From Sulfurimonas gotlandica GD1 (GTDB lineage Bacteria; Campylobacterota; Campylobacteria; Campylobacterales; Sulfurimonadaceae), in NCBI RefSeq assembly GCF_000242915.1, contig NZ_AFRZ01000001.1, forward strand, positions 2,108,001-2,172,000: 64,000 nt of DNA, read 5' to 3'. The position numbers were made by a program, and so were the translations under genes. Below, in pieces: positions 54,002 through 63,763 of this stretch. The number at the start of each line of letters is the position of its first letter. Position 1 is the stretch's first letter. A model generated the notes under the pieces. The model had not been told where the DNA came from. It searched no databases and was given only the letters and a program-made list of their open reading frames with translations.

Positions 54002-54934
54002 CTACTTTTTGCGTTTTCTTTTAACATTGGTACCTGGTAGCATAAACTCCAGATTTCCAACTGCTTTTTTCACTATTTTTTCTGATTTTATTAGATTTTC
54101 TAGTCTTATCTTACTTTGTTCATCAAAGAGCAGATTGATGTCATCCATAGTCAGTGGTCTTTTGTCTAAAGTATTTATTATATCTTCTTCACTGTACTTA
54201 GAGTTATTTGGTTCTGCATGAACTCTAGATGCTATATGTATAGGCACAGAGCTATCAAACATCAGTGAAGCTTCATGTAGCTCTTTATAGCTAATTCCCA
54301 TCACAGGGTAGGCTGGTGGTCTGTCTATAGTTCCTAGGTCTACTCTAAAAGCATCTATGTCTAGAAGTGCTTCGTTTAGTTTTGCTATCTCTTCTTTTGT
54401 GTCATTAAGTGAGTGTACGAAAAGAATTTCTATGAAAAGCTTACCTTTGTATACTTTACTAAACTCTTGAACTCTTTTTACGACTTCATCTACTTTTATG
54501 TTTGCATGAGGTCTGTCTATCTTTTTAAAGACATCATCACTTATGGCATCTAAAGACAGTTTAACTTGGTCTAGTTTTAGAAGTGTGTTGAAAACTTCAT
54601 CATCTACAAGTGTAGCACTGTTTGTAAGTATGAGAGTTTGAGTGTCGTTTTTTATCTTGTCTATCTCGTCTATAAGAAGGCTTAAATGCGGATAGAGAGT
54701 AGGCTCTCCGTTTGCAGTTATAGTTATGACATCTATTTTGTTACTCAAGTGTTCTTTTAAGTCGTTTATGATTTTCTCTACAGTTACTGTATTTGTCTGA
54801 GCATCTACGGTAGCAGTTGGTGCAAGTTCACAGTATAGGCAGTCGAAGTTACATTGTTTAAGGGCAGGGGAGAGGTCTATCCCCAGAGAAGAACCAAATC
54901 TTCTTGAGTTTATAGGACCGAAAATTGTTTGCAT
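54002..54934 (-). CDS. Radical SAM protein (COG0731-like)
   Basis: 310 residues. The iron-sulfur motif CNFDCLYC (Cys28, Cys32, Cys35) follows the start FGPINSRRFGSSLGIDLSP, which marks a family often annotated as wyosine-synthase-like Fe-S oxidoreductases. VITITANGEPTLYPHL and LSLDAISDDVFKKIDRPH are conserved. It binds a 4Fe-4S cluster and SAM; the substrate is not established in bacteria. A C-terminal helix-turn-helix-like stretch and a Lys/Arg-rich end are present. It starts six bases after hemE. Confidence 0.88.
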   Translation of the reverse strand: MQTIFGPINSRRFGSSLGIDLSPALKQCNFDCLYCELAPTATVDAQTNTVTVEKIINDLKEHLSNKIDVITITANGEPTLYPHLSLLIDEIDKIKNDTQTLILTNSATLVDDEVFNTLLKLDQVKLSLDAISDDVFKKIDRPHANIKVDEVVKRVQEFSKVYKGKLFIEILFVHSLNDTKEEIAKLNEALLDIDAFRVDLGTIDRPPAYPVMGISYKELHEASLMFDSSVPIHIASRVHAEPNNSKYSEEDIINTLDKRPLTMDDINLLFDEQSKIRLENLIKSEKIVKKAVGNLEFMLPGTNVKRKRKK

Positions 54935-54940
54935 ATATTG

Positions 54941-55981
54941 TTACTTTTTACTAACTCTTTGACACTCTTTTACGAAGTGTATAGCATTTTCCACTGGTAC
55001 ATCAGGAAGGATTCCATGACCAAGGTTGAAAATATGACGTTTTGTACCCATAATATCTTGGATAGCTTCAACACATGCAGTTGTTTCCTCTTTAGAGTAA
55101 AGACGACATGGTTCCATGTTTCCTTGAAGAATATACTTATCTCCAAGTTTTTCTTTTGCAAGCGCCATAGGAGTTGACCAGTCTACACCAAATACTTCAA
55201 AGTTTCCATAAACTTTGTCTAAGAATGCTGGAATCCCTTTAGGGAACATAATAATTGGAATATGTGGATACTTGCCTTTTAAGTAGTCAGCAATCTCAAC
55301 CATATATTTCCAAGAAAATTCGTCATATTTTGACGGCTCAATAGCTGCTGCCCATGAGTCAAAGATTTGAACTACATCGATGCCGGCTTGGATTTGTTTT
55401 TCCATATATAGTTTTACAACTTCTGTAACTTTTGCAAGTATCTTGTGCAGAAGTGCAGGGTTTGAGTACATCATTTTTTTACATAGGTTGTAAGTTTTTG
55501 TACCTTCACCTTCAATCATATATGTAGCAAGTGTCCATGGAGCACCGGTAAAACCGATAAGTGCAATCTCACCACCTCTTTTATCTAAATCTTCTTTAAT
55601 AAGTTTGATAGTATCAAAAACATAAGTAAGTTTAGAAGCAGCTTCGTCGCCACCGATAAGTCTGTCTATATCAGCTTCTGTTTTGATAGGATCGTTGAAC
55701 TTTGGTCCAAAACCTTTGATAAATTCTAAGTCCATTCCCATTTCATCCGGTATAACAAGGATGTCACTAAATAAAATAGCAGCATCTACACCTACTATGT
55801 CGATTGGCTGAAGTGTAACTTCACAAGCTTTTTTAGGATCATGACAAAGGTTTAAAAAATTTCCAGCCTCAGCACGAACAGCCATGTATTCAGGTAAGTA
55901 ACGACCCGCTTGTCTCATCATCCAAACTGGAGTGTACGGTGTCTGCTTACCAAAACATGCATCTACAAATATTTTACTCAT
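54941..55981 (-). CDS. hemE: Uroporphyrinogen decarboxylase
   Basis: 346 residues. Decarboxylates uroporphyrinogen III to coproporphyrinogen III in haem synthesis. Signature [11 protein letters not shown] near the N-terminus, [42 protein letters not shown] and [11 protein letters not shown] are all present. GAAGG precedes the ATG. It is followed by the radical SAM gene in the same direction. Confidence 0.97.
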   Translation of the reverse strand: MSKIFVDACFGKQTPYTPVWMMRQAGRYLPEYMAVRAEAGNFLNLCHDPKKACEVTLQPIDIVGVDAAILFSDILVIPDEMGMDLEFIKGFGPKFNDPIKTEADIDRLIGGDEAASKLTYVFDTIKLIKEDLDKRGGEIALIGFTGAPWTLATYMIEGEGTKTYNLCKKMMYSNPALLHKILAKVTEVVKLYMEKQIQAGIDVVQIFDSWAAAIEPSKYDEFSWKYMVEIADYLKGKYPHIPIIMFPKGIPAFLDKVYGNFEVFGVDWSTPMALAKEKLGDKYILQGNMEPCRLYSKEETTACVEAIQDIMGTKRHIFNLGHGILPDVPVENAIHFVKECQRVSKK

Positions 55982-56017
55982 CTAATACCTTCTATATGTT
56001 TTTATTTTTAATTATAA

Positions 56018-56533
56018 TTAATGACTTTTTCCGACTTTTCCTAAAAAGAAAAGTCCAACTGCTACAGCAGTTATAGATAGCGCGAAGTATAGCATATCTA
56101 GCGCGCCATTATATTGCGTGTGACCAACTTTTTGAAAAAATCCTACAACAAGTACCATAACGATAACTTTTGAGATCTTGTCTTTAAGTTGATCAAGTGA
56201 ATTAATTGTTAATATTTTATTTTCATTTCCTTCTTCACATTTAGCTACATCTATGTCTGAGATGAAAAGTTCATAAAGACCAAAAGAAAAAAGAAGCATA
56301 ACTACACCAATAAGGTACAAATCAACTGCGCCAATAATCCCCCCGACTACATCTTCATGAAAGTTCGCAGGGTGTGCATGGTTTATGTATGTTGTCAAAA
56401 CAAACTTTGCAGTATCATATATATCAAAAGAAGCAACTATGAAAAGAACTACCGCACCGATAAGACCAAAGACTACTGCAAGGATAATGATAAATCTTGA
56501 GCCCCATAAAGAGCTCTCAAATATTTTTTCCAT
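56018..56533 (-). CDS. YqhA family (UPF0114) membrane protein
   Basis: 171 residues from ATG 56533, with GGAGAAG upstream inside the end of asd; a longer frame adds a spurious Arg-rich start. Four hydrophobic segments (SRFIIILAVVFGLIGAVVLF, VDLYLIGVVMLLFSFGLYELF, VIVMVLVVGFFQKVG, LYFALSITAVAVGLFFLG) match UPF0114. Function unknown. Two bases separate it from the asd stop. Confidence 0.88.
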   Translation of the reverse strand: MEKIFESSLWGSRFIIILAVVFGLIGAVVLFIVASFDIYDTAKFVLTTYINHAHPANFHEDVVGGIIGAVDLYLIGVVMLLFSFGLYELFISDIDVAKCEEGNENKILTINSLDQLKDKISKVIVMVLVVGFFQKVGHTQYNGALDMLYFALSITAVAVGLFFLGKVGKSH

Positions 56534-56535
56534 TC

Positions 56536-57570
56536 TTACTCTTCTCCTTCCATTTCTACCCATTTTTGAGCGATACGCACAGCATTTGTAGCAGCACCAA
56601 CTCTTAGGTTATCTGCAACGATAAACATATGAATCATGTTTTTAGCAAAGTTGTCATTTCTGATACGACCAACAAAAGTTTCATTCATATCTACACAAGT
56701 AGCAGGCATAGGGTAAAGACTCTCAGCTGGGTTATCAAGTATAACTATGTTTGGAGCTTTTGAGAGAATTTCTCTAACTTCATCAGCATCTACATCACAA
56801 GCAAAAGTTAGTGTTAGTGATTCTGCATGGCCACGAAGAGTAGGAACACGAACACAAGTTGCACTAAGAGGAATCTTTTTATGCATAATCTTAGTCGTCT
56901 CATTTACCATTTTCATCTCTTCTTTTGTGTACCCATTTTCCATAAAAACATCAATCTGAGGTATTACATTTAGAGCTATTTGATGAGGGAAAGCTTTGTG
57001 CTTAGAATCACTTAGTTTAAATGCAAAAAAGTCTTGCATCTGAGTAACTAACTCTTCCATAGCAACTTTTCCACCACCAGAAGTTGCTTGATATGTGCTT
57101 GCATCTACTCTTAGAAGGTTATATGCTTCATCAAGTGGTTTTAGTACTTGAACCATTTGAATAGTTGAACAGTTCGGATTAGCGATTATCCCTGTGTCTT
57201 TCCATTTAGCAATATCTTCAGGGTTGACTTCTGGAACTACTAGAGGAACATTTGCATCCATTCTAAAGTGAGAAGTGTTGTCAATAACAACTGCACCTGC
57301 TTTTACAGCGTCCGGAGCAAATTCTGCACTAACACTTCCGCCAGCTGAAAAAAGTGCTATATCTATCTCTTCATCTTTAAAAACATCGTTAGTCAACTCT
57401 TTGATAACAACTTCTCTACCATTAAATAGAACTGTGTTACCCGCACTTCTCTCACTTGCTAGTGGAACGAGTTTGTTAAGTGGAAAATCTATCTCTTGTA
57501 AAATTGTTAAAATCTCTTCTCCAACCGCTCCGTTTGCTCCAACTACTGCTACATTATATTTTCTAGACAT
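56536..57570 (-). CDS. asd: Aspartate-semialdehyde dehydrogenase
   Basis: 344 residues. Reduces aspartyl phosphate to the semialdehyde for lysine, threonine, methionine and diaminopimelate. NADP fold GANGAVG (11-17), SAGGSVS, active-site Cys134 in NPNCSTIQ, and RVPTLRGHAESL. TAGGAG precedes the ATG. Its position after flgR repeats the C. jejuni order. Confidence 0.96.
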   Translation of the reverse strand: MSRKYNVAVVGANGAVGEEILTILQEIDFPLNKLVPLASERSAGNTVLFNGREVVIKELTNDVFKDEEIDIALFSAGGSVSAEFAPDAVKAGAVVIDNTSHFRMDANVPLVVPEVNPEDIAKWKDTGIIANPNCSTIQMVQVLKPLDEAYNLLRVDASTYQATSGGGKVAMEELVTQMQDFFAFKLSDSKHKAFPHQIALNVIPQIDVFMENGYTKEEMKMVNETTKIMHKKIPLSATCVRVPTLRGHAESLTLTFACDVDADEVREILSKAPNIVILDNPAESLYPMPATCVDMNETFVGRIRNDNFAKNMIHMFIVADNLRVGAATNAVRIAQKWVEMEGEE

Positions 57571-57582
57571 ATTTTCTCCTAT

Positions 57583-58731
57583 TTAGTTTATTTTATTTTG
57601 TAAAAAAAGTTCTTCAGCGGTTATCTCTTGGCCTTCACTAAGGATAACTGCTCTCTCAACAACAGAGATAAGCTCTCTGATATTACCTGGCCAGTTGTAT
57701 GCCAAAAGCTGCTCTTGTGCATCTTGGCTAAATGTTTTTAAATCAAAACCGTATTTCTTACAGTTTATCTCTGTCATAGCATCTGCTATTTGTAAAATCT
57801 CATCTTTTCTATCTTTTAAAGGAGGGATTCTAATAGGTATAGTATTTAAACGATAGTACAAATCCTCTCTAAACTCTCCATCTTTTATCTTGTCACCTAA
57901 GTTTGCATTTGTCGCAGATACAATACGAATATCTATCTTAATGCTTTTTGCTGAGCCAAGACGTCTTACTTCTTTTTCTTGAATAGCACGAAGAAGTTTC
58001 GCTTGAACACCATAAGGCATCTCAGCAATTTCATCCAAGAAAAGTGTCCCGCCGTTTGCTAGTTCAAACTGACCGGCTTTAGCTTCCCCAGCATCTGTGA
58101 AGGCACCTTTTTCAAATCCAAATAGTTCACTCTCTATGAGGTTCTCAGGAATCGCCGCCATGTTGATAGCAATGAATGGCTTTTTAGCTCTTGGAGAGTT
58201 ATTGTGAATATAAGAAGCAAAAACTTCTTTACCTACACCACTCTGACCAAGTAAAAGAATACTAGCATCTGTTTTGCACGCTTTGTTTGCTATATTTATA
58301 ACACCTTCAAGAGCTTTAGAAGTTCCTAAAAATCCATTTGTATTTGTGCTTGTTTTCGTCTTTGGAACAGACTTTTGCACTTTTTGTATCTGGTCTTCTC
58401 TTCTAATAGCAGCGACTAAAGTGTCAACATCAAAAGGCTTTAGCAAGAAGTCTTTCACCCCAAGTTGAATAGACTCTATAGCACGAGTAAGAGTAGCATT
58501 ACCTGTCATGATAATAACTTCATACTTACCGTTTAACTCTTTTACAAACTCAATACCGTCCATTTTTGGCATATTGATATCTGTAATAATAAGGTCAAAA
58601 GAAGCATCTAGCTTTTTAAGAGCGTCTACTGCATTTTTGAATGTGATTATTTCAAACTCTTCATAATCGCTCATGGCGATTTCAAGAGATTTTCTCATAT
58701 TGATATCGTCTTCAACTATTGCAATTTTCAC
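57583..58731 (-). CDS. flgR: Flagellar sigma-54 activator FlgR (no DNA-binding domain)
   Basis: 382 residues. Receiver domain with acceptor Asp51 (ITDINMPKMDG) and an AAA+ sigma-54 activation domain with Walker A GQSGVGKE (162-169), Walker B LFLDEI and GAFTDA (209-214; the usual form is GAFTGA). It ends right after the AAA+ domain (NWPGNIRELISVVERAVILSEG), lacking the Fis-type helix-turn-helix, as described for H. pylori FlgR. It would activate sigma-54 flagellar genes from solution after phosphorylation by FlgS. Start is GTG. Gene order flgP-flgQ-flgR-asd matches C. jejuni. Confidence 0.9.
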   Translation of the reverse strand: MKIAIVEDDINMRKSLEIAMSDYEEFEIITFKNAVDALKKLDASFDLIITDINMPKMDGIEFVKELNGKYEVIIMTGNATLTRAIESIQLGVKDFLLKPFDVDTLVAAIRREDQIQKVQKSVPKTKTSTNTNGFLGTSKALEGVINIANKACKTDASILLLGQSGVGKEVFASYIHNNSPRAKKPFIAINMAAIPENLIESELFGFEKGAFTDAGEAKAGQFELANGGTLFLDEIAEMPYGVQAKLLRAIQEKEVRRLGSAKSIKIDIRIVSATNANLGDKIKDGEFREDLYYRLNTIPIRIPPLKDRKDEILQIADAMTEINCKKYGFDLKTFSQDAQEQLLAYNWPGNIRELISVVERAVILSEGQEITAEELFLQNKIN

Positions 58732-58742
58732 TAAATGCGCCC

Positions 58743-59156
58743 TTATTTTAAAGGTGCAATTCTAGCAGAATTATCATTAAAATCGACTTTGAAGCATGTG
58801 GTCTTTAGTGTGAGGATAGTTATGGACCTGTTTTGATAATTTGTAGTGCTTTCATTATGCTCTACATGAAGTCCAAGTTTGTGTATATAGTCTATAAATT
58901 CTTGAGAGTTTTTTGATATTGTTTGTTTTAAATCATTATCACCGTAACTTGTAAGTATGATGGCTTTCTCTGGTTCTCCACTGCATTTTTTCATAGAGTT
59001 GGAGATGTGAAGTGTTTCGTTGTAGAGAGTGGCATCTTTTACCATGTACCGATAAGAGATAAGAAACTCTTTAGCATCCACAGATGCAAAAGAGCTAAGT
59101 ATTATTAGTGAGCAAATTGCGCGTGTGATAGAACTATTTCCATCTCTACTTCGCAT
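58743..59156 (-). CDS. flgQ: FlgQ-like flagellar protein
   Basis: 137 residues, signal-type N-terminus (about 12-28, AICSLIILSSFASVDA). The remainder shows no motif I can name; two Cys (KKCSGEPEK and TTCFKVD) may pair. The identification rests on position between flgP and flgR, as in C. jejuni where FlgP and FlgQ are needed for motility and basal-disk structure. ATG 59156 with GAGGG upstream overlaps the flgP end by 52 bases. Confidence 0.7.
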   Translation of the reverse strand: MRSRDGNSSITRAICSLIILSSFASVDAKEFLISYRYMVKDATLYNETLHISNSMKKCSGEPEKAIILTSYGDNDLKQTISKNSQEFIDYIHKLGLHVEHNESTTNYQNRSITILTLKTTCFKVDFNDNSARIAPLK

Positions 59157-59698
59157 AGACCCTCTTTAAAAGTTGTCTCAACTACGTTTGCATTTCTTAC
59201 CATTGCTTGTACAGAAGTGCGGACAGTTGATCTTTTAACCATCATATTTTTGATTAAGTCTTGACCGTCAATACGAACGCCTTTTACTTTCTCAGCTATA
59301 AGTCTGTAAGCATCTGCCGTTGCAGCTCTTTTAGCAAGTGCATAAGCTTGAGCAGGAGATGAAGTGTCCATAGGTGCTACACCTTGACCAGTAACACTAA
59401 TAAGAACGTCTGAACCTTCGCTTAAAGTTTCTTCAGCTTCTTTGACAGGTTTCTTCGATGTTTTCATATTAGCCATATCTGACTCAATAGAAGCTAATTT
59501 TTCTTCAACTGAAGTTACTTTAGTGTCGATTCCTGATACTTGAGTCTCTACACTAGATACTTTTGTATCGATTCCTGACACCTGTGTCTCAAGAGAATTT
59601 ATTTTATCAAAATTCCCTATTGTTTGAGGTGCTGAAGGTGTCTGAGCTACTAATGAAGAAGCACTTAAAAATGCCGCTAAAAGTAGAGAATATTTCAT
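59105..59698 (-). CDS. flgP: FlgP-like flagellar basal-disk protein
   Basis: 197 residues. Signal peptide (SLLLAAFLSASSLVAQT), then a coiled coil with a 14-residue repeat (SLETQVSGIDTKVS at 35-48, SVETQVSGIDTKVT at 49-62, and a third partial copy), and a C-terminal LPP20-type domain (VTGQGVAPMDTSSPAQAYALAKRAATADAYRLIAEKVKGV split from 103, then KRSTVRTSVQAMV). C. jejuni FlgP is a lipoprotein; here no Cys follows the signal peptide. It builds the outer disk around the flagellar motor that high-torque swimming needs. Confidence 0.82.
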   Translation of the reverse strand: MKYSLLLAAFLSASSLVAQTPSAPQTIGNFDKINSLETQVSGIDTKVSSVETQVSGIDTKVTSVEEKLASIESDMANMKTSKKPVKEAEETLSEGSDVLISVTGQGVAPMDTSSPAQAYALAKRAATADAYRLIAEKVKGVRIDGQDLIKNMMVKRSTVRTSVQAMVRNANVVETTFKEGLCEVEMEIVLSHAQFAH

Positions 59699-59715
59699 GG
59701 TGTATCCCTTTATTT

Positions 59716-59735
59716 AGGCACTGAAAAATGTGCCT
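59716..59735. promoter_or_regulatory. Hairpin in the gyrA-flgP gap
   Basis: AGGCAC (59716-59721) and GTGCCT (59730-59735), eight-base loop, just upstream of the flgP start. No T-run follows on the minus strand, so it is more likely a leader or processing structure than a terminator for gyrA. Confidence 0.35.
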
Positions 59736-59764
59736 TTGATTTAATGTGTATTAAAAAGCAAATA

Positions 59765-62254
59765 CTATTCCACTTCTAGTATTGTAGGTGGAATCAGCTC
59801 ATCATCTTCATCATCATCTATGGGTTGTTTAGGACAGCGAGATACATTTGCAACATCATCACCTTTTACAATATAAACACCAGAAGTATTTCTACTTGAT
59901 TTTGAGATAGTCTGCATATCTACTCTAATCATTTTACCAGCTTTTGTAAGAGCCATCATATCCATAGATTCATCTACCATTAGACAACCAACAACATATT
60001 TACCAGTTTTAGAAGTCATCTTCATTGCGATAACACCAGAACCACCACGATTAGTTAAGCGGTATTCACCTGCATCTGTACGTTTTCCGATACCTTTTTC
60101 TGCAACTATAAGAATTTCTTGCTCATCATTTGCAATGATGTTAGCGTCAATTACTTCATCTTCAGGATGCTTAAATTTGATACCTCTAACACCACGAGTG
60201 CTACGACCTTGCTCACGAGTTTTTTCAATATCAAATTTAATACACTGTGCTAATTTAGTCATAATGAATAAGTATTTAATAGATTGATCAGCAATTTTTG
60301 CAGTAATTAGTGCATCATCCTCATCAAGTACAATCGCTCTTACGCCATTACTTCTAATGTTTGAGAATTCACTTAGATTAGTACGTTTTACAACACCTTT
60401 TTGTGTAAAGAATACTAAACCTTTATCTTCACTAAAGTCAGTAGTTGGAATGATTGAACGTATTCTCTCATCAGCCATAAGGTTTAGAAGGTTAACAACA
60501 GCCTTACCTTTAGCAATTCTGCTTCCTTCAGGAATTTTGTAAACTTTTAACCAGTGCAGTTGACCACGGTCAGTTACAAATAGAAGCGTATCGTGAGTAT
60601 TACATGTAAAGAATCTTTCAATGAAGTCATCTTCGTAAGTAGTAACGGCAGTTTTGCCTTTACCACCACGTTTTTGCTTTTCATATAAAGTTAATGGAAC
60701 TCTTTTTATGTAACCTCTATGTGTAATAGTAACAACCATTGGCTCATTAGGTATTAAATCTTCGATATCGATGTCATCATAGTCATCTTCTATCTCTGTT
60801 CTTCTCTCATTTGAACCATAAGTATCAAGTACTTCATCAAACTCTTCAGCAATGATAGAGTGTAAAACTTCTTCACTTCTTAGGATTGATTCTAAGTACT
60901 CGATAAGTGTCATTAATTCAAGTAATTCGTTCTCAATTTTCTCAATTTCTAAACCTGTTAATCTACCTAGTCTCATCGCAACAATGCTTGCTGCTTGAAT
61001 ATCTGAAAAATCAAATTCACTTACTAAGTTTTCTTTTGCAAGTTCCTCATTCTTTGAAGCTCTAATTACTCTAATTACATCTTCGATAATAGAGATAGCT
61101 TTCTTTAAACCTTCTAAGATATGCGCACGTGCTTTTGCTTTTTCAAGATCAAAAATAGTACGACGAATAATAATTGTTTTACGGTGATTTATGAAGTGCT
61201 TTAATATTGTTATGATTCCAAAAATTCTTGGTTCTTGGTTTAATATAGATAGCATGATAATACCAAATGTAGTTTGCATACTTGTTTGCTTGAAAAGATT
61301 GTTTAGAACGATTTCGCTCATAGCATCTCTTTTTAGCTCTATTACAACTCTCATACCATCACGGTCTGATTCATCACGAACTTCAGAAACACCTTCAATC
61401 ATCTTGTCTTTAACTAGGTTAGCAATATTTTCAATAAGACGAGCTTTGTTTACTTGGTAAGGAAGTTCATCAATAACGATAACTTCTTTTTTAGATTTTT
61501 GTTCAATATGAGTTTTGGCACGAACCTTAATACGACCACGACCAGTCTCATAAGCATCCATAATCCCTTTTTTACCAAAAATGATACCACCAGTTGGGAA
61601 GTCAGGTGCTTTTATGAATTCCATTAGTTCTACTAAAGAGATATCTGGATTTGCTAGAAGTGCTTTTAGTCCAGTTAAAATCTCTCTAGGGTTATGCGGA
61701 GGAATATTTGTAGCCATACCAACCGCAATTCCTGAAGAGCCATTAATAAGAAGGTTTGGAACACGAGTAGGCATTACGTCCGGCTCTTTAGTTGTGCCGT
61801 CGTAGTTGTCAATCATATTTACTGTATTTTTTTCTAAATCTTTTAGCAGTTCACCTGCATACTTAGTCATACGAGCTTCTGTATATCTCATTGCCGCAGC
61901 AGAGTCACCATCAACAGAACCAAAGTTTCCTTGACCGTCAACAAGTTGCATACGCATAGAAAAATCTTGAGCCATACGAACAAGTGCATCATAAACAGCA
62001 GTATCACCGTGTGGGTGATACTGACCAATAACATCACCAACAATACGAGCAGACTTCTTAAACTTTGCTCCATGAGAAAGGTTTAGTTTATCCATTGCGT
62101 ATAATATTCTTCTGTGAACCGGCTTTAGTCCATCACGAACATCTGGTAAGGCACGACCTACGATTACACTCATTGAGTAATCAAGGTAACTGTTTTGAAG
62201 TGTCTCTTCTATATTTATAGTTTGTATTTCGTCGTTGTTTAGCAAATCGCCCAT
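59765..62254 (-). CDS. gyrA: DNA gyrase subunit A
   Basis: 829 residues from ATG 62254; GTG 62263 only adds three. The N-terminal breakage-reunion domain has [19 protein letters not shown], with Thr85 at the quinolone-determining position (as in Campylobacter wild type) and the active Tyr124 in AMRYTEA. The C-terminal pinwheel contains the GyrA box region QKRGGKGKT and ends in an acidic tail. Introduces negative supercoils with GyrB. Precedes flgP by 66 bases. Confidence 0.97.
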   Translation of the reverse strand: MGDLLNNDEIQTINIEETLQNSYLDYSMSVIVGRALPDVRDGLKPVHRRILYAMDKLNLSHGAKFKKSARIVGDVIGQYHPHGDTAVYDALVRMAQDFSMRMQLVDGQGNFGSVDGDSAAAMRYTEARMTKYAGELLKDLEKNTVNMIDNYDGTTKEPDVMPTRVPNLLINGSSGIAVGMATNIPPHNPREILTGLKALLANPDISLVELMEFIKAPDFPTGGIIFGKKGIMDAYETGRGRIKVRAKTHIEQKSKKEVIVIDELPYQVNKARLIENIANLVKDKMIEGVSEVRDESDRDGMRVVIELKRDAMSEIVLNNLFKQTSMQTTFGIIMLSILNQEPRIFGIITILKHFINHRKTIIIRRTIFDLEKAKARAHILEGLKKAISIIEDVIRVIRASKNEELAKENLVSEFDFSDIQAASIVAMRLGRLTGLEIEKIENELLELMTLIEYLESILRSEEVLHSIIAEEFDEVLDTYGSNERRTEIEDDYDDIDIEDLIPNEPMVVTITHRGYIKRVPLTLYEKQKRGGKGKTAVTTYEDDFIERFFTCNTHDTLLFVTDRGQLHWLKVYKIPEGSRIAKGKAVVNLLNLMADERIRSIIPTTDFSEDKGLVFFTQKGVVKRTNLSEFSNIRSNGVRAIVLDEDDALITAKIADQSIKYLFIMTKLAQCIKFDIEKTREQGRSTRGVRGIKFKHPEDEVIDANIIANDEQEILIVAEKGIGKRTDAGEYRLTNRGGSGVIAMKMTSKTGKYVVGCLMVDESMDMMALTKAGKMIRVDMQTISKSSRNTSGVYIVKGDDVANVSRCPKQPIDDDEDDELIPPTILEVE

Positions 62255-62392
62255 ATAAAACACCTAGCTTTGTAAAATAAAATTCATTTATAATAGCTGA
62301 TTAACCCTTAATATATTTGGAAAAGTAATTTTTTTTTATAAGAATTTTCATATATGTGAATTTGTGAGACCCTATGAATTAACTGATTAAAA

Positions 62393-62414
62393 ATTAATCA
62401 ACAATTTGATTAAT
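62393..62414. promoter_or_regulatory. 9-bp perfect inverted repeat before the amtB promoter
   Basis: ATTAATCAA (62393-62401) and TTGATTAAT (62406-62414), four bases apart, end 18 bases before the amtB TATAAT. The position over the -35 region fits a repressor or activator site for nitrogen control. Confidence 0.45.
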
Positions 62415-62432
62415 AGCTTATAGTTAAGATGT

Positions 62433-62438
62433 ATAATT
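62433..62438 (+). promoter_or_regulatory. -10 element of amtB
   Basis: TATAAT 27 bases before ATG 62466; AAGGAT serves as ribosome site. No sigma-54 GG/GC pair with the right spacing is seen, so a sigma-70 promoter is likely. Confidence 0.45.
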
Positions 62439-62465
62439 TTTGCATATAAACTATAAGGATAAATA

Positions 62466-63719
62466 ATGAAGAGATTCTATCTTGCTCTATTAGCGTTACC
62501 GACATTGGTATTCGCAGAAGATACATTAAGCAGTGGTGATACTGCCTGGATGTTAGTTGCTACGGCTTTTGTAATGTTAATGACACCTGCAGGACTTGCG
62601 CTGTTTTACGGTGGACTAACACGAAGTAAAAATGTACTTAATACTATAGGTATGAGTTTAGGTGCTTACGCAGTAGGTACTTTAGTATGGGTTATAGTTG
62701 GCTACTCAATCGCGTTTGGTGATGGAGATATTATAGGTACTGGTAAGGTTATGTTATCTGGAATTACATCAAGTTCATTAACTGGTACTATCCCAGAACT
62801 TCTGTTTGTTGCATTTCAAGGAACTTTCGCTGCAATAGCTGTAGCAATTGCTAGTGGTTCTATGATAGAGAGAGTTAAATTTTCTACATTTATGATATTT
62901 GCAGCTTTATGGATTGTTGCTGTTTATGCACCTGTAACACACTGGGCATGGGGAGGTGGTACGACACTTAACTTTGGTGAGATGGACTTTGCCGGTGGTA
63001 CAGTTGTTCACTTAAATGCTGGTGTTGCCGGTTTTGTTGTTGCAATGATTCTTGGACGTAGAAAAGATTACGGTAAAGCTGCAATCAAACCTTTTTCTCC
63101 TGTATTAGTAGTACTTGGTGCTGCTCTTCTATGGTTCGGTTGGTTCGGTTTCAATGCTGGTTCTGAAGTTGCTGCTGATGGTACTGCTGCATCTGCGTTT
63201 CTTGTAACAAATGTTGCTGCATCTCTTGGTGTTATCGGTTGGATAGCTGTTGAGTGGTTAGTATACAAAAAAGCTACTTTAGTTGGTGGTGCTTCTGGTG
63301 CTGTTGCAGGTCTTGTTGCTATTACTCCTGCGTCTGGTTCTGCTGGTGTTGAAGGTGCAATTATTATCGGTCTGATTGGTGGTGCTTTAGGTTTTTATGG
63401 TGTTGCTAAACTTAAAACAATGTTCAAAGTTGATGACTCTTTAGACGCATTTTGGATTCACGGACTTGTTGGTATATGGGGTTCAGTTGCAACTGCTATA
63501 TTTATAGCTGACTATGCTATGCCTGAAAACTACAACATGGGTTCTCAGTTAGTATCTCAGTTTAGTGCAATTGGTCTTACAATTGTATATAGTGCTATTG
63601 TTACTGCGATTGTATTCTTTATTGCTTCTGCGATTACTGGTGGTGGCAGAGTTGATGAAGAGACTGAAAGCCGTGGTCTTGATGAAACAGTACATGGTGA
63701 AAAGGCTATAAACCTATAA
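62466..63719 (+). CDS. amtB: Ammonium transporter
   Basis: 417 residues. A cleavable signal peptide (RFYLALLALPTLVFAED) and eleven helices with family motifs LALFYGGLTRSKNVLN, THWAWGGG, FAGGTVVHLNAGVAG and the conserved FWIHGLVGIWGS with its pore His. It conducts ammonium inward and is blocked by the PII protein, whose gene follows after a terminator-like hairpin. The C-terminal cytoplasmic tail (RVDEETESRGLDETVHG) is the PII contact. Confidence 0.96.
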   Translation: MKRFYLALLALPTLVFAEDTLSSGDTAWMLVATAFVMLMTPAGLALFYGGLTRSKNVLNTIGMSLGAYAVGTLVWVIVGYSIAFGDGDIIGTGKVMLSGITSSSLTGTIPELLFVAFQGTFAAIAVAIASGSMIERVKFSTFMIFAALWIVAVYAPVTHWAWGGGTTLNFGEMDFAGGTVVHLNAGVAGFVVAMILGRRKDYGKAAIKPFSPVLVVLGAALLWFGWFGFNAGSEVAADGTAASAFLVTNVAASLGVIGWIAVEWLVYKKATLVGGASGAVAGLVAITPASGSAGVEGAIIIGLIGGALGFYGVAKLKTMFKVDDSLDAFWIHGLVGIWGSVATAIFIADYAMPENYNMGSQLVSQFSAIGLTIVYSAIVTAIVFFIASAITGGGRVDEETESRGLDETVHGEKAINL

Positions 63720-63730
63720 CACTAAATCTA

Positions 63731-63757
63731 ACTCCCTTTGGGAGTAGAAATTTTTTT
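63731..63757 (+). terminator. Terminator/attenuator between amtB and glnB
   Basis: ACTCCC (63731-63736), loop TTT, GGGAGT (63740-63745), then AGAAA and T7 to 63757. Stem of six pairs, moderate strength: partial readthrough to glnB is likely. Confidence 0.65.
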
Positions 63758-63763
63758 AGGTAG

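Noticed and set aside
54929-55177. Plus-strand frame opposite hemE
   Set aside because: Antisense shadow of a well-conserved gene.
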